From an uncultured Bdellovibrionales bacterium (GTDB taxonomy: Bacteria; Bdellovibrionota; Bdellovibrionia; Bdellovibrionales; Bdellovibrionaceae), in NCBI GenBank assembly GCA_903926205.1, contig CAIYID010000083.1, positions 1 through 54,142 of the forward strand: 54,142 bases of DNA. Direction: 5' to 3'. The notes under the pieces were generated by a model. That model saw only the letters and a list, made by a program, of their open reading frames with translations. It was not told the origin of the DNA and made no database searches. Shown piece by piece: positions 34,422-44,035 of this stretch. Each line of letters starts with the position of its first letter. Within the stretch, counting starts at the first letter, position 1. Position numbers and translations under genes: made by a program.

Positions 34422-36523
34422 GTAGCAAAGTCAGCGCGAAAGAGAATGCTGTTGATAAAAAGAAGAGCAAAGTTGATAAGAAATCAGCGGCGCTCTTCCA
34501 ATTAAAATCAGAATTTGAACCAGCAGGCGATCAACCACGAGCGATCAAAGAATTGGTCGAGGGGTTTTCTCGTGGACTTCATCATCAGACTTTACTGGGA
34601 GTGACAGGATCGGGAAAAACCTTCACGATGGCGCATGTCATAGCGCAATTAAATCAACCTGCTTTAGTCATGGCTCATAATAAAACTTTAGCAGCTCAAT
34701 TGTATTCCGAATTTCGCGAACTTTTTCCGAACAATGCCGTCGAATATTTTGTGAGTTATTACGATTACTATCAGCCAGAAGCTTACATTCCATCGACGGA
34801 CACTTTCATTGAGAAAGATTCGGCCATCAACGAGCAGATTGATCGGATGCGCCACTCCGCCACACGCTCACTTTTTGATCGCAAAGATGTGATCATCGTG
34901 AGTTCCGTTTCCTGTATCTATGGTCTTGGTAGCCCCGAGGCTTATGAGGGGATGATGGTGCATTTAGTGACCGGCGCTGAGATGAAAAGGGATCATCTTT
35001 TACGGGAACTTATTCGTATTCAATATCAGCGCAACAATGTGGATTTCCATCGAGGCACCATTCGCGTTCGTGGCGATGTGATTGAGATTTTTCCTCCCTA
35101 CGAAGAACAGCGAGCGATTCGAGTTGAAATGTTCGGTGACTACATTGAAAAAATGGCTTGGGTGGATTCACTCACCGGCGAAGTATTAGAGGAACTTGAT
35201 CAAATCGGTGTTTATCCTGGTTCTCATCACACCACTACAGAGGAAAATCTTAAACGCGCGATTGGTTCTATTCGTGATGAGTTGCGCGAACGATTGCAGC
35301 AGTATCAAAAAGAAATGAAACTTTTAGAAGCACAAAGAATTGAGCAACGAACACTCTATGATATAGAGATGATAGAGCAGATGGGATTTTGCCAGGGAAT
35401 CGAAAATTATTCTCGACATCTAACGGGGCGGGAGACCGGCCGACCGCCGCCAACACTTCTGGAGTATTTTCCGAAGAATTTTATTACTTTTATTGATGAA
35501 TCCCATGCGACGGTGCCACAGATTGGTGGAATGTATCGTGGAGACCGTGCGCGAAAAACCACGCTGGTGGAACATGGATTTCGTTTGCCCTCGGCTTTGG
35601 ATAATCGGCCCTTGAACTTCCAAGAGTTCGAATCGATGATGGACAAAGTGGTCTATGTGTCCGCCACCCCCTCCGTGTATGAATTGCAAAAATCCGGTGG
35701 GATTGTTGTTGAGCAGATCATTCGTCCCACGGGATTAATTGATCCTGTGATCGAGATTCGCCCGGTGAAACACCAGGTGGATGATCTTTTAAAAGAAATT
35801 CGAGAGCGCACAAAAAAGAAAGAGCGCGTGCTTGTGACCACCCTCACTAAACGAAGTGCGGAGGATCTCACCGAGTACTACGAAACTTTGGGGGTGAAGG
35901 TCAAATATCTTCACAGTGACATCGAAACTTTGGAAAGAACTGAAATAATTAGAGACTTGCGACTTGGAGTTTTTGATGTCCTGGTGGGAATTAACCTTTT
36001 AAGAGAAGGCTTAGATATTCCTGAAGTGAGCTTGGTGGGTATCACCGATGCGGACAAAGAAGGTTTTCTGCGTTCGGAACGTTCGCTCATTCAAACCATC
36101 GGTCGAGCGGCCCGAAATATCAATGGGCGAGTGATTCTTTACGCTGATGTAATGACTGAGTCTATCAAAAAGGCCGTGAGTGAAACGGACAGACGTCGAA
36201 AAATTCAACAAGCGCACAATGAAAAGCACCATATCACGCCAACGTCGATCAAAAAGAAAATCAAAGAAGGCTTGGGCGATCTTTTTGATGGCAATGTTTC
36301 ACGCTTGATTGGTCATGAAGATAAAAAAGAGAAAAGTTTGTTTGAGAGGTTCTCTGAAAAACCTGATAAAATTGCTACAGAGATTGAGTCTCTTCGTAAG
36401 AAAATGAAGAAAGCAGCTGAAAAATTGGATTTTGAAGAGGCCGCAAAACTTCGTGATGAAGTGAAACGTTTGCAAATTTTGGATTTGAATTTGAAGTCTG
36501 TGGATGAAGGCTCGGAAAACTAA
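34403..36523 (+). CDS. uvrB: UvrABC excinuclease subunit B
   Basis: 706 aa. A Lys/Ser-rich tail (~1-30) precedes the standard UvrB: Walker A G-V-T-G-S-G-K-T, beta-hairpin [26 protein letters not shown], and a C-terminal UVR motif (E-E-A-A-K-L-R-D) that binds UvrC. It unwinds DNA at lesions and loads UvrC. The start is TTG 34403, backed by GAGG seven bases upstream and placed inside cysS. The N-terminal basic extension is longer than in E. coli UvrB. Confidence 0.97.
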   Translation: MGSSKISSKVSAKENAVDKKKSKVDKKSAALFQLKSEFEPAGDQPRAIKELVEGFSRGLHHQTLLGVTGSGKTFTMAHVIAQLNQPALVMAHNKTLAAQLYSEFRELFPNNAVEYFVSYYDYYQPEAYIPSTDTFIEKDSAINEQIDRMRHSATRSLFDRKDVIIVSSVSCIYGLGSPEAYEGMMVHLVTGAEMKRDHLLRELIRIQYQRNNVDFHRGTIRVRGDVIEIFPPYEEQRAIRVEMFGDYIEKMAWVDSLTGEVLEELDQIGVYPGSHHTTTEENLKRAIGSIRDELRERLQQYQKEMKLLEAQRIEQRTLYDIEMIEQMGFCQGIENYSRHLTGRETGRPPPTLLEYFPKNFITFIDESHATVPQIGGMYRGDRARKTTLVEHGFRLPSALDNRPLNFQEFESMMDKVVYVSATPSVYELQKSGGIVVEQIIRPTGLIDPVIEIRPVKHQVDDLLKEIRERTKKKERVLVTTLTKRSAEDLTEYYETLGVKVKYLHSDIETLERTEIIRDLRLGVFDVLVGINLLREGLDIPEVSLVGITDADKEGFLRSERSLIQTIGRAARNINGRVILYADVMTESIKKAVSETDRRRKIQQAHNEKHHITPTSIKKKIKEGLGDLFDGNVSRLIGHEDKKEKSLFERFSEKPDKIATEIESLRKKMKKAAEKLDFEEAAKLRDEVKRLQILDLNLKSVDEGSEN

Positions 36524-38430
36524 TGTCGGAAAAAGAAACCAAGACTGAGCGTTTGGATAAGCTACGAGAGAAAGTGAAAGAGTTTCCGACTCAATCAGGT
36601 GTCTACCTGATGAAAAGTGCCAACGATAAAATTATTTATGTCGGCAAGGCTAAAAGTCTCCGTCATCGAGTGCGGAGTTATTTTCAAGGAAATAAAGATC
36701 ATTCTCCAAAAACCGTACTTTTAGTGACTCAAATCGTCGAAGTGGAATACATCCTCACGAAAACCGAGGTTGAAGCTTTTTTGCTTGAAGCCTCTTTGAT
36801 TAAAAAACATCGCCCCAAATACAATATCAGGCTCAAAGACGATAAAACTTATCCTTATATCAAGCTTTCCTGGTCGGACAAATTCCCCCGCTTGTATTTA
36901 TCCCGTAAAGTGAAAAGAGATGGTGGGCTTTATTTTGGCCCTTACACCAGTGGTGGTGCGGTTCATGAAACCATTCGTTTTCTTAATCGAACTTTTAAAA
37001 TCCGAGATTGCACGGACAGTGTTTTTAAATCGCGTAAACGTCCTTGCATGACTCATCAGATTGGTCGATGCACGGCTCCCTGTGTGGATTTGATTTCAGA
37101 AAAGGATTATCGAGAAGAGGTAGAAGGCGCGAAAGCTTTCTTAAAGGGACAAGATAAAAAAGTAGTGAAACAACTCACCGCTAGAATGAAAGAAGCCGCG
37201 GAGAATGAGCAGTTTGAGATGGCAGGACGACTTCGAGATTCCATCTCAGCCGTGAAATCGATTTTACAAAAACAATCCGTGATTAATGCTTCTTCTGATA
37301 AAGATCAAGATGCGCTGGGATTCTTTGGTGATGATCGTGGAACTTTGATTGAGACTGTCCACGTGCGCCAGGGGCGTGTCATCGGTACTCGTCCACATTT
37401 TTTTCCACTCTTGGATGCTCAGGACTCAACGGAAGACCCTCGGGAATGGTTGGTGTCCTTTTTGAATCAATATTACGAAGATAATTTTATTCCTGATGAA
37501 GTTTTGTTACCGATGGATATTGGTCAAGATCTTATCAAACTGCTTGAAGCGGTGCTTGCGGAACGCTCAGGAGCGAAGGCCACAGTGCGCTTTGCCACGG
37601 ATGAAAAAGGTCGTTCCTTGGTAGAAATGGCCAATGAAAATGCGAAGGCTCATTTTGAAAAACATGTGACAAAGTCAGAAGAAAAGAAAAAGGGCTTAGA
37701 AGAAATTCAAAATCGACTTTATCTTAAGGTCTTGCCTCATCGGATTGAATGCTACGATATATCTAATTTTCAAGGTCAAGAAACTGTGGCCAGCCAAGTG
37801 GTTTTTGAAGATGGAGTGCCGGCAAAGGAGCACTACCGAAGATACAAAATAAAAACAGTGGAAGGTTCCAATGACTTTGCTTCGATGCGTGAAGTTTTAC
37901 AAAGACGATTTAGTCACGAAGAATATGATTTGCCTGATTTGATTGTGATCGATGGAGGGCGGGGGCAGTTAGGTGTCGCTACGAAAATTTTGGGAGAGCT
38001 CAATTTGCTACAGCTTCCCGTGGTGGGTTTAGCGAAAGCAAGAACCAAAGGGGACTTCAGTGACTCCGAAGTTTTTGCAACGGAAGAAAGATTTTATATC
38101 CCCGGGCGCCAAAATCCAGTGATTTTTAAGACCAACACCGAGGCTTTTCACATTCTTGTTGGAATCAGGGATGAAGCTCATCGTTTTGCTATCACCTATC
38201 ATCGCAAGCTTCGTGAATCCACTTCACTCGAAAGTGAATTGGATTTGGTTATCGGACTCGGAGAGAAACGAAAACGTGATTTGCTGAAGCATTTTCCATC
38301 GGTAGAAGTTCTAAAAATGTCCTCTGTTGAGGACATCGCTGAGGTCAAGGGTTTCAATCGCGTTTTAGCAGAGAGAATACTGCTGCAATTAAATGAAGAT
38401 TCGGAGAACTCTGAGGAAGAGCCTTTGTGA
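36523..38430 (+). CDS. uvrC: UvrABC excinuclease subunit C
   Basis: 635 aa. The N-terminal GIY-YIG nuclease (G-V-Y-L-M-K ... I-I-Y-V-G-K-A-K) makes the 3' cut. Next come a Cys-containing region (C-M-T-H-Q-I-G-R-C-T-A-P-C), a UVR motif near 220, an RNase-H-like domain for the 5' cut (E-C-Y-D-I-S-N, I-D-G-G-R-G-Q) and a C-terminal helix-hairpin-helix. The start ATG shares one base with the uvrB stop (TAATG), so translation is coupled. Confidence 0.97.
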   Translation: MSEKETKTERLDKLREKVKEFPTQSGVYLMKSANDKIIYVGKAKSLRHRVRSYFQGNKDHSPKTVLLVTQIVEVEYILTKTEVEAFLLEASLIKKHRPKYNIRLKDDKTYPYIKLSWSDKFPRLYLSRKVKRDGGLYFGPYTSGGAVHETIRFLNRTFKIRDCTDSVFKSRKRPCMTHQIGRCTAPCVDLISEKDYREEVEGAKAFLKGQDKKVVKQLTARMKEAAENEQFEMAGRLRDSISAVKSILQKQSVINASSDKDQDALGFFGDDRGTLIETVHVRQGRVIGTRPHFFPLLDAQDSTEDPREWLVSFLNQYYEDNFIPDEVLLPMDIGQDLIKLLEAVLAERSGAKATVRFATDEKGRSLVEMANENAKAHFEKHVTKSEEKKKGLEEIQNRLYLKVLPHRIECYDISNFQGQETVASQVVFEDGVPAKEHYRRYKIKTVEGSNDFASMREVLQRRFSHEEYDLPDLIVIDGGRGQLGVATKILGELNLLQLPVVGLAKARTKGDFSDSEVFATEERFYIPGRQNPVIFKTNTEAFHILVGIRDEAHRFAITYHRKLRESTSLESELDLVIGLGEKRKRDLLKHFPSVEVLKMSSVEDIAEVKGFNRVLAERILLQLNEDSENSEEEPL

Positions 38431-38434
38431 GTTA

Positions 38435-38905
38435 TTGACAAGCCCGGACCTGCAAGTTAAATCGAGTCTTATGCAAGCATATGTGGATTATTGTCATCAA
38501 ATATTAGGAATTCGTGAAATACTGGTGAACGAGAACCCTGCTCTGAAATTACAATCCGTGCGCCTGGTTTTTTTGTCCGAGCCTGAGGCTTTAATTCCGG
38601 AGGTGTCAGCCGCGTCTCAAGATTTGCTAGAAAAAATGATTGTGGCCATGAAGCTTTCTTTCGATGAGGTGAGTACACTCAGTTTGGCTCTGAATGAAAT
38701 TTCTGAGCAAGTGGAGTGGTTGGAGTCTTTGCCTGTCGTCGTTGTTTTTTCTGAAAAGCTTTACCATTTTCTTTCTTCAAATTATCCAAAGATGAAGTTG
38801 TTTAAATGTCCTTCTCTTTCAGCGATGCTTAAAAACGCAGCACTTAAGCGCGAAGCTTGGGAGACCCTGAAGCTGGCGATGAAAAACTTCGAGAAAAACA
38901 CTTAA
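38435..38905 (+). CDS. Degenerate uracil-DNA-glycosylase-like protein (tentative)
   Basis: About 157 aa. The C-terminal pattern S-A-M-L-K-N-A-A-L-K-R-E-A-W-E-T-L-K resembles the end of family 4/5 uracil-DNA glycosylases ('HPsxLLRxPxlKrxaWxDLk'). A-A-S-Q-D-L-L-E-K-M-I resembles their 'GxaGxLLdkML' segment. The N-terminal Cys ligands and the GExPG water-activating motif are missing, so glycosylase activity is unlikely. It directly follows uvrC, compatible with a repair or polymerase-accessory role. TTG 38435 is my choice; ATG 38393 (inside uvrC) and ATG 38471 are alternatives. Confidence 0.5.
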   Translation: MTSPDLQVKSSLMQAYVDYCHQILGIREILVNENPALKLQSVRLVFLSEPEALIPEVSAASQDLLEKMIVAMKLSFDEVSTLSLALNEISEQVEWLESLPVVVVFSEKLYHFLSSNYPKMKLFKCPSLSAMLKNAALKREAWETLKLAMKNFEKNT

Positions 38906-39006
38906 AAAGCAAGACCATCGTCGGCCTAGTTCGACTGAAAAGCTAATCTTCAGGTCTAAAATCAGGTTCAATATTGTCAGTAAACAACGAGCACAAGGAT
39001 GTGGCG

Positions 39007-40311
39007 GTGGTTCTGACAGTGTTTCTCATGTTACTAAAAAAAGCTGTCCTTAGGGCGGCTTTTCTTGTTTCGGTGAGCTCAATATTTTTCAATTTTGTTG
39101 CAAACGCAGAAGCTCAGGTCGAAATGCTCCCCGACCAAGAATTGGTTCGTGTGCGTTTGGATCACGGACTTTCTCAAGTAGAAATCCGCGGGCATGGCTT
39201 GCAAGTGCAGGGGGAGTCCAAAGTTGCACAGCCGGTGAGTCTTCCTCACGGCGAGGAAGAAATCCTTACGATCACTCGCCTCTCTACCAAAGGACAGTGG
39301 CTTTGGAAGGTTGTGATTCAACGACCAGGCTCACGCAACGAAATCGACACTCGCTTGATCGGTTATCCTTTTTTAACGGTGAATGGAAATTCCATTCACC
39401 GAGGGGCTCAGCCTTTGCCGAATCATTTATTATTCTCAGGTGAAAAAACTTTCAGTCTGATCGCCGGTGAAAGATTGCGAGATTATCTTTATGGTGTGGT
39501 CGCGAAAGAAATGCCGATCAGTTGGCCTTTAGAGGCCTTGAAAGCGCAGGCCATCGCCGCGCGCTCCTATGCCAAAGCGATGATGCGCGAACATGAAAAT
39601 CGACCTTATCAATTAGAGTCTTCAGTCTTAGATCAGGTTTATGAAAATTTCGGAGATAAAAACTTGCATGACCCGAAGATGCAAAAAGTGATTCGTGCCG
39701 TGAGTGAAACTTCTGGCATGGTGCTCTTGGATAAAAAGCACCAAGTGGTGAAAGCCTATTATCACGCGGATTGTGGCGGGAAGACGAGCAGTTCACAAGC
39801 GGTTTTCGGTACCAAAGGTTTAGTTGGCGGTGCAATCGATTCGTCTTGCCCGGCAAATCCGAAAGCTCGTTGGAATTTTCGAATCTCGCGGGATGAATTG
39901 TCGAAACGCTTGAAGCGTTTTTTTCATGCTTCAGAAGAATTTTTAGGTGTGAATTCTCTTAAAGTTCGTGTTCTTCCTCAGGATGAGCGAATTGAAGAAG
40001 TGGTTGTGAAAATTGAAGATGGCGAAAGCCGCACAATCAAGGCGCAAGAGTTTCGCAATATGCTGGGATATCAAGAACTCCGCAGCACGCGTTTTCAAAT
40101 TCATCAAACGGAAGATGAATTTGTTTTCTCAGGAACTGGATTTGGTCATGGGGTGGGTTTGTGTCAGTGGGGAACGCGGGCAATGGCAAATCAAGGTGCG
40201 CAATCGCACCAAATTCTTAGTCACTATTATCCCGGATTGGAATTAAAAGCCCCCAAAGACTTTTACAGCGAAAAATCCAACGGCGATCAAAACGAATACA
40301 TGTTCGATTGA
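39007..40311 (+). CDS. Exported SpoIID/LytB-domain protein (peptidoglycan-acting)
   Basis: A signal peptide (about 1-33, ending A-N-A-E-A) precedes a SpoIID domain (~130-430): Y-L-Y-G-V-V-A-K-E-M-P, L-K-A-Q-A-I-A-A-R-S-Y-A, Y-H-A-D-C-G-G-K-T, and the terminal G-H-G-V-G-L-C-Q-W-G. SpoIID proteins are lytic transglycosylases acting on denuded glycan strands; outside sporulators they serve wall turnover, and a predator could use one on prey wall. GTG 39007 is chosen as AGGA (38996-38999) lies seven bases upstream; TTG 38974 is an alternative. Confidence 0.88.
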   Translation: MVLTVFLMLLKKAVLRAAFLVSVSSIFFNFVANAEAQVEMLPDQELVRVRLDHGLSQVEIRGHGLQVQGESKVAQPVSLPHGEEEILTITRLSTKGQWLWKVVIQRPGSRNEIDTRLIGYPFLTVNGNSIHRGAQPLPNHLLFSGEKTFSLIAGERLRDYLYGVVAKEMPISWPLEALKAQAIAARSYAKAMMREHENRPYQLESSVLDQVYENFGDKNLHDPKMQKVIRAVSETSGMVLLDKKHQVVKAYYHADCGGKTSSSQAVFGTKGLVGGAIDSSCPANPKARWNFRISRDELSKRLKRFFHASEEFLGVNSLKVRVLPQDERIEEVVVKIEDGESRTIKAQEFRNMLGYQELRSTRFQIHQTEDEFVFSGTGFGHGVGLCQWGTRAMANQGAQSHQILSHYYPGLELKAPKDFYSEKSNGDQNEYMFD

Positions 40312-40633
40312 TAATCTCATGGGTCCTACATCGGCACACTCAAGCTAGACTTAAGGAAAATTATTCTCATTTATGCAGTTTTTTCTATGAGTTGTCAGTT
40401 TTATGGATTTTTTGATTGATTTCTCGTTTAGAGACAGAACGCAATGACAGTTTTCTGAGCTCCGGCGAGTGACAAATAACGTCAGTTGTCTAGGCTGTTA
40501 GCAGTCATTTGTCTCTTAACTCTAATCTATCAGACACTCACGTTGGCTCTGTTTTGGCTTAACTTTCCTAAGAAAGATCGTTCTGGTTGACCCTGGGAAA
40601 TGAATCCCAACAACTTCGGTAGGGTATTGGCGC
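40312..40633. other. Gene-free leader region with inverted repeats
   Basis: This 322-bp stretch holds no convincing gene. A perfect inverted repeat, GACAAAT (40471-40477) with ATTTGTC (40507-40513), surrounds a 29-nt centre containing further GTCA/TGAC-type matches. A short GGG/CCC hairpin lies near 40591-40604. The region probably holds the promoter and a structured leader of the secreted-protein/Lgt-like/caspase-like operon. Confidence 0.45.
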
Positions 40634-42316
40634 ATGCTTTTTTTACAGAAAAAACTAGTTGATCGTCGTTTTATTTTTTTTCCACTCATTCCACTTCTTT
40701 TCTCGTCTGTGGTGTTGGCCGCTCCGGCTTGCCCGCTGAGTAATCCCAAATATAAAAATTTATCTGACGCGGTCACCGCTCTTGCTTCCAAGATAAAACT
40801 GCCGTCGCAATGTGCGGCCAAACAGGCGGCGATGCAAGAGGCTCTGGATACTTTAAGTAAGTCTGCTGACCAGATGATCACACTTGGTAGTTCTGACAAT
40901 CAGGACTCCGAAAAAAAAGGTAAAGAGTCAGCCCTCACCGCTGTTTCTAGTTTGAATACGATCAATACCTCTTTACGTGACGATTGTGGGAAAACCTTAC
41001 TGACAAGTGGCGACTTTATGAATGCTTTTATTGATACCGTGAACGCAGTAACCCCCTATATTATGGTTTTTGGAGGTGCGACTGCGGCACCTTGGGCAAT
41101 GGGAACGATGGTCACGGGCTCGGCGATCAAGACCATTTTTCAATATTTCGCAAAAACCGGAATCGATATGAATAAAACCGATCAAAGACGAGCTTTCATT
41201 GAAAGTTCTTGCGGTTATTACACTCTGAACGAAACCGTGCGAGCGCTGATTCAAGCGCAGCAAACCGATAACACAGATTCTAAAAAAAATCTGCTCGATG
41301 CGGAAAATCAGTTGAAAACCTTGCTTGGTTCCGAGCCTATTCTGCCGAATGAGCCGATTTTTTCTGCTCAAGCGGAAACCCTTGTGGATATCGAAAAGCT
41401 GAAAGTGTTGCGCACTTCTTTAGAGGCTGTGAAGGAAAATGGTTATTATTGTTTTGCGATTCAACAAAAAACAATCACAGGTGAGTTTACTCCTGCAGGT
41501 CAGCGTCTTCTGACTTTGTTGAGTGGCGATAATTCCCCAAGCTCTGCAAATGATCAGGCTCTTGTGAACTACTTTAAAATGAAGCTGAACATGCCTTTGG
41601 TTTATGATGAGCCCAAACTTGAAAATTGTCCAACCAAAGCCAATATCTGGACGAACACTTTAGAGAAGATTCTTTTAAAAACGATGGCACGAATTGACTC
41701 TCTTGTTAAAGATCGCTCCGTCGTTCAGATCCATAAAAAATGGCAAGAGCAAGTTGATAAGAAGAAGAAAGAAATCTCGGATTATAAATTAAGAGAAAAG
41801 TTTTTGATGGATATAATGGCTTCTGGTGCACAGGTTGAAACCTCAGAGATTCTTTCCTCTCTGAATGAAGTGCGAGACATTCTTTTTGGAGGTCGCGGCT
41901 GGGGGCGTGAAAGTTTGAGCCAATCCTGGGTTCGTTTTAAACTTCGAATGAGTGAATCTCGATTGGATAGTTTTAAAAAACAGCAAAGAATTTTCTTTGA
42001 ACAAGCGGTAACAACGCCAACAGACGGAGGTCAACTGGCTGATCTTTGTGCTCAAGGTGAACAGGCCCGAAATTCTTGGTACTCTGCTGAGGTTCACGTC
42101 AAAGCGGCTCGTGAGTATTGCCTCGCCTTTGATACGACAATCAATAAATATGATTTTGGCGGGTTGCAACGCACGTGTTTTGAATCAGAAAATGCGAGTG
42201 TTCACTCTCAGCGGGAACGTGTTGCACAGTTTAAAGATGAAGCTGGATTGATTAAGGATCGCATGCGAACCCTCGGCTGTAAGAGACCCGAGTTTCTTAT
42301 AAATTCATTGTATTGA
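40634..42316 (+). CDS. Large exported protein of unknown function
   Basis: The 560-aa protein has a signal peptide (about 1-29, V-V-L-A). A hydrophobic Gly/Ala-rich segment (~145-175, IMVFGGATAAPWAMG) could insert in a membrane. Helical regions around 370-400 are rich in Lys and Glu, and paired Cys are spread along the chain. I recognise no family. It is the first gene of a three-gene unit with an Lgt-like enzyme and a caspase-like lipoprotein (14 bases to the next start), so it may be a substrate or partner of that pair. Confidence 0.75.
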   Translation: MLFLQKKLVDRRFIFFPLIPLLFSSVVLAAPACPLSNPKYKNLSDAVTALASKIKLPSQCAAKQAAMQEALDTLSKSADQMITLGSSDNQDSEKKGKESALTAVSSLNTINTSLRDDCGKTLLTSGDFMNAFIDTVNAVTPYIMVFGGATAAPWAMGTMVTGSAIKTIFQYFAKTGIDMNKTDQRRAFIESSCGYYTLNETVRALIQAQQTDNTDSKKNLLDAENQLKTLLGSEPILPNEPIFSAQAETLVDIEKLKVLRTSLEAVKENGYYCFAIQQKTITGEFTPAGQRLLTLLSGDNSPSSANDQALVNYFKMKLNMPLVYDEPKLENCPTKANIWTNTLEKILLKTMARIDSLVKDRSVVQIHKKWQEQVDKKKKEISDYKLREKFLMDIMASGAQVETSEILSSLNEVRDILFGGRGWGRESLSQSWVRFKLRMSESRLDSFKKQQRIFFEQAVTTPTDGGQLADLCAQGEQARNSWYSAEVHVKAAREYCLAFDTTINKYDFGGLQRTCFESENASVHSQRERVAQFKDEAGLIKDRMRTLGCKRPEFLINSLY

Positions 42317-42329
42317 AAAAGAAGGATTT

Positions 42330-43151
42330 ATGTTTCCTCATATTGTTTTAAAGCTTTTTGGCTATGGAATCTATGGGAGCACATCAGATTTTCTGATGTC
42401 AATGTCTGTTCTTTTTGCACTGATGGTAACCCCAGTGGCTCTTCACAAAGAAATTTCTTTTTTGAAATCAGTAGCCATCGTTTTTTTGGTTTCGCTGAGT
42501 GCCTTTATTGGTGCAAGACTTTTTCATGTGGTGTGGGAGCGTCCCGAACACTTTATTAATAATCCAGGGGAGATTTTCACGCGTTTTGATGGAATGACTT
42601 TTTATGGAGCCTTTTTTGCGGGGCTTGCAACTTTTGCTTTACTCTTACGACGACGACCCCTTTCCACTCAAGAGAAAGCCTGGGATGTCGGTGCAATCAT
42701 TTGCGCTTTTTTATTGGGAGTCTTAAGAGTTTCTTGCTTTGCCGTTGGTTGCTGCTGGGGAAGCCCGACAGCTGTGCCCTGGGCTGTTCGTTATTACGAT
42801 TCAAGTTCGGCAATGCCTTGGCTCGGTATTCCCGTTCACCCAGTGCAACTTTATGAGTCGGCCTCTGCTTTTATTATTGCTGCTCTGCTTTTGTTTTTAA
42901 AAATAAAAAAACCGAAATCCTCGGGGTTATTGATTTATATCTTTTGTATTTTTTATTCATTAGTTCGATTTGAACTTGAAAAATTCCGTGGCGATAGCTT
43001 TCGAGGTGTGGACCTTGTGGCAGGGCTTTCAACAAGCCAGCTCTTATCTATTTTGATTGGACTGATTTCTGCAGGAGTGCTGGTGTACAAACTTCGACAT
43101 CAGCTTCACGAAAGAAAAATTTTGAATTCCTTAGCGGGAAGTGAAGTATGA
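42330..43151 (+). CDS. Lgt-like prolipoprotein diacylglyceryl transferase family membrane protein
   Basis: The 273-aa protein has about seven hydrophobic helices and the Lgt signatures Y-G-A-F-F-A-G, G-x-x-R-V-S-C-F-A-V-G-C-C-W-G (the variant with GCC instead of the NF of E. coli Lgt) and H-P-V-Q-L-Y-E-S. Lgt transfers diacylglycerol from phosphatidylglycerol to the lipobox Cys of preprolipoproteins. A specialised copy in an operon with a lipoprotein suggests a dedicated role. AAGGA precedes the ATG. The stop overlaps the next start by four bases (ATGA). Confidence 0.85.
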   Translation: MFPHIVLKLFGYGIYGSTSDFLMSMSVLFALMVTPVALHKEISFLKSVAIVFLVSLSAFIGARLFHVVWERPEHFINNPGEIFTRFDGMTFYGAFFAGLATFALLLRRRPLSTQEKAWDVGAIICAFLLGVLRVSCFAVGCCWGSPTAVPWAVRYYDSSSAMPWLGIPVHPVQLYESASAFIIAALLLFLKIKKPKSSGLLIYIFCIFYSLVRFELEKFRGDSFRGVDLVAGLSTSQLLSILIGLISAGVLVYKLRHQLHERKILNSLAGSEV

Positions 43152-43999
43152 ACCAATTTTCTCGAGTCATTTTTCAGTGTTTTATTCTTGCCACGGCTTT
43201 ACTTTTTCTTGAAGCTTGTAGTTTTAAAGTTCCCCAGCCACCCAATCGTCATGTGGTGGCGAGCACGACTCAATTTGTAAATGATATTACGCTGGAGAGA
43301 ATGGCAAGCAAACAAAGCCACGGTCGCAATCTTGTTTTTGTCGCAGAGGACACCGAAGAGGCTTCACGTTTTGAGGGCTTCCTCAAGTCGGCTTATCCAA
43401 AAAAGAAGACCACACCAAGACTTGAAGAAGCCGCTTGGTGGCTCTATGCTCCAGCGATTAAAGATCTTTATGATAATGTATTTTTAATTCAATAAGGCCA
43501 TCTCAATAAAGAAAGTTTTCTTTTGGCTTTGACTGAAGCTGAACACCTTGAGGGGGGCTATGATCTTGTTCTTTTTACACATGGAGTGCCGAACAATATT
43601 GTCACCAGTCCAGAAAATCCAATTTTTAGTTGGAAGGACTTAGATGCATTAAAAGGTCAGTTACCCAAGCTACGACTCGTTTTTATGCAGGGTTGTTTTG
43701 GAACTTCTTTGGCCTTGGAATGGGTGGACGCCGGGGCGCAAGCTGTTCTCAGTTTCCCTGATTTAAATCGAAATTTTTTCTATTTAGGATTTTTTTTAGA
43801 GAGACTCAAAGAATCACCAAATGATATTAAAGCGGCTTATGATAAAACCAACATTAATATAGCCGACGAGATTCGAAAAAATCCTCTCTATATAAAAATG
43901 ATTTCAGTTTTGAATGAAAATATTGAGGAATATTTAGCCTACGCTCCGAATCCAGCGCTGATGATGAGAGTAGAAGAGTCGACGCCCGCGAAGCCATAA
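43148..43999 (+). pseudogene. Caspase-like lipoprotein gene interrupted by one in-frame stop
   Basis: Two halves lie in the same frame (43148-43495 and 43499-43999), split only by TAA at 43493-43495. The first half has a lipoprotein signal (F-L-E-A-C). The second contains a clan-CD-like dyad: L-V-L-F-T-H-G (His) and V-F-M-Q-G-C-F-G (Cys), the pattern of caspase-like/C25 cysteine peptidases. Joined, the protein would be ~283 aa. Without read-through the active-site half would need its own start (TTG 43523 lacks a good site). It may be a recent null allele, a read-through gene or an assembly error. Coupled to the Lgt-like gene by ATGA overlap. Confidence 0.75.
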
Positions 44000-44035
44000 G
44001 TTTTTAGATCCTGGCCGATCTTCCAGATCCGCAAA

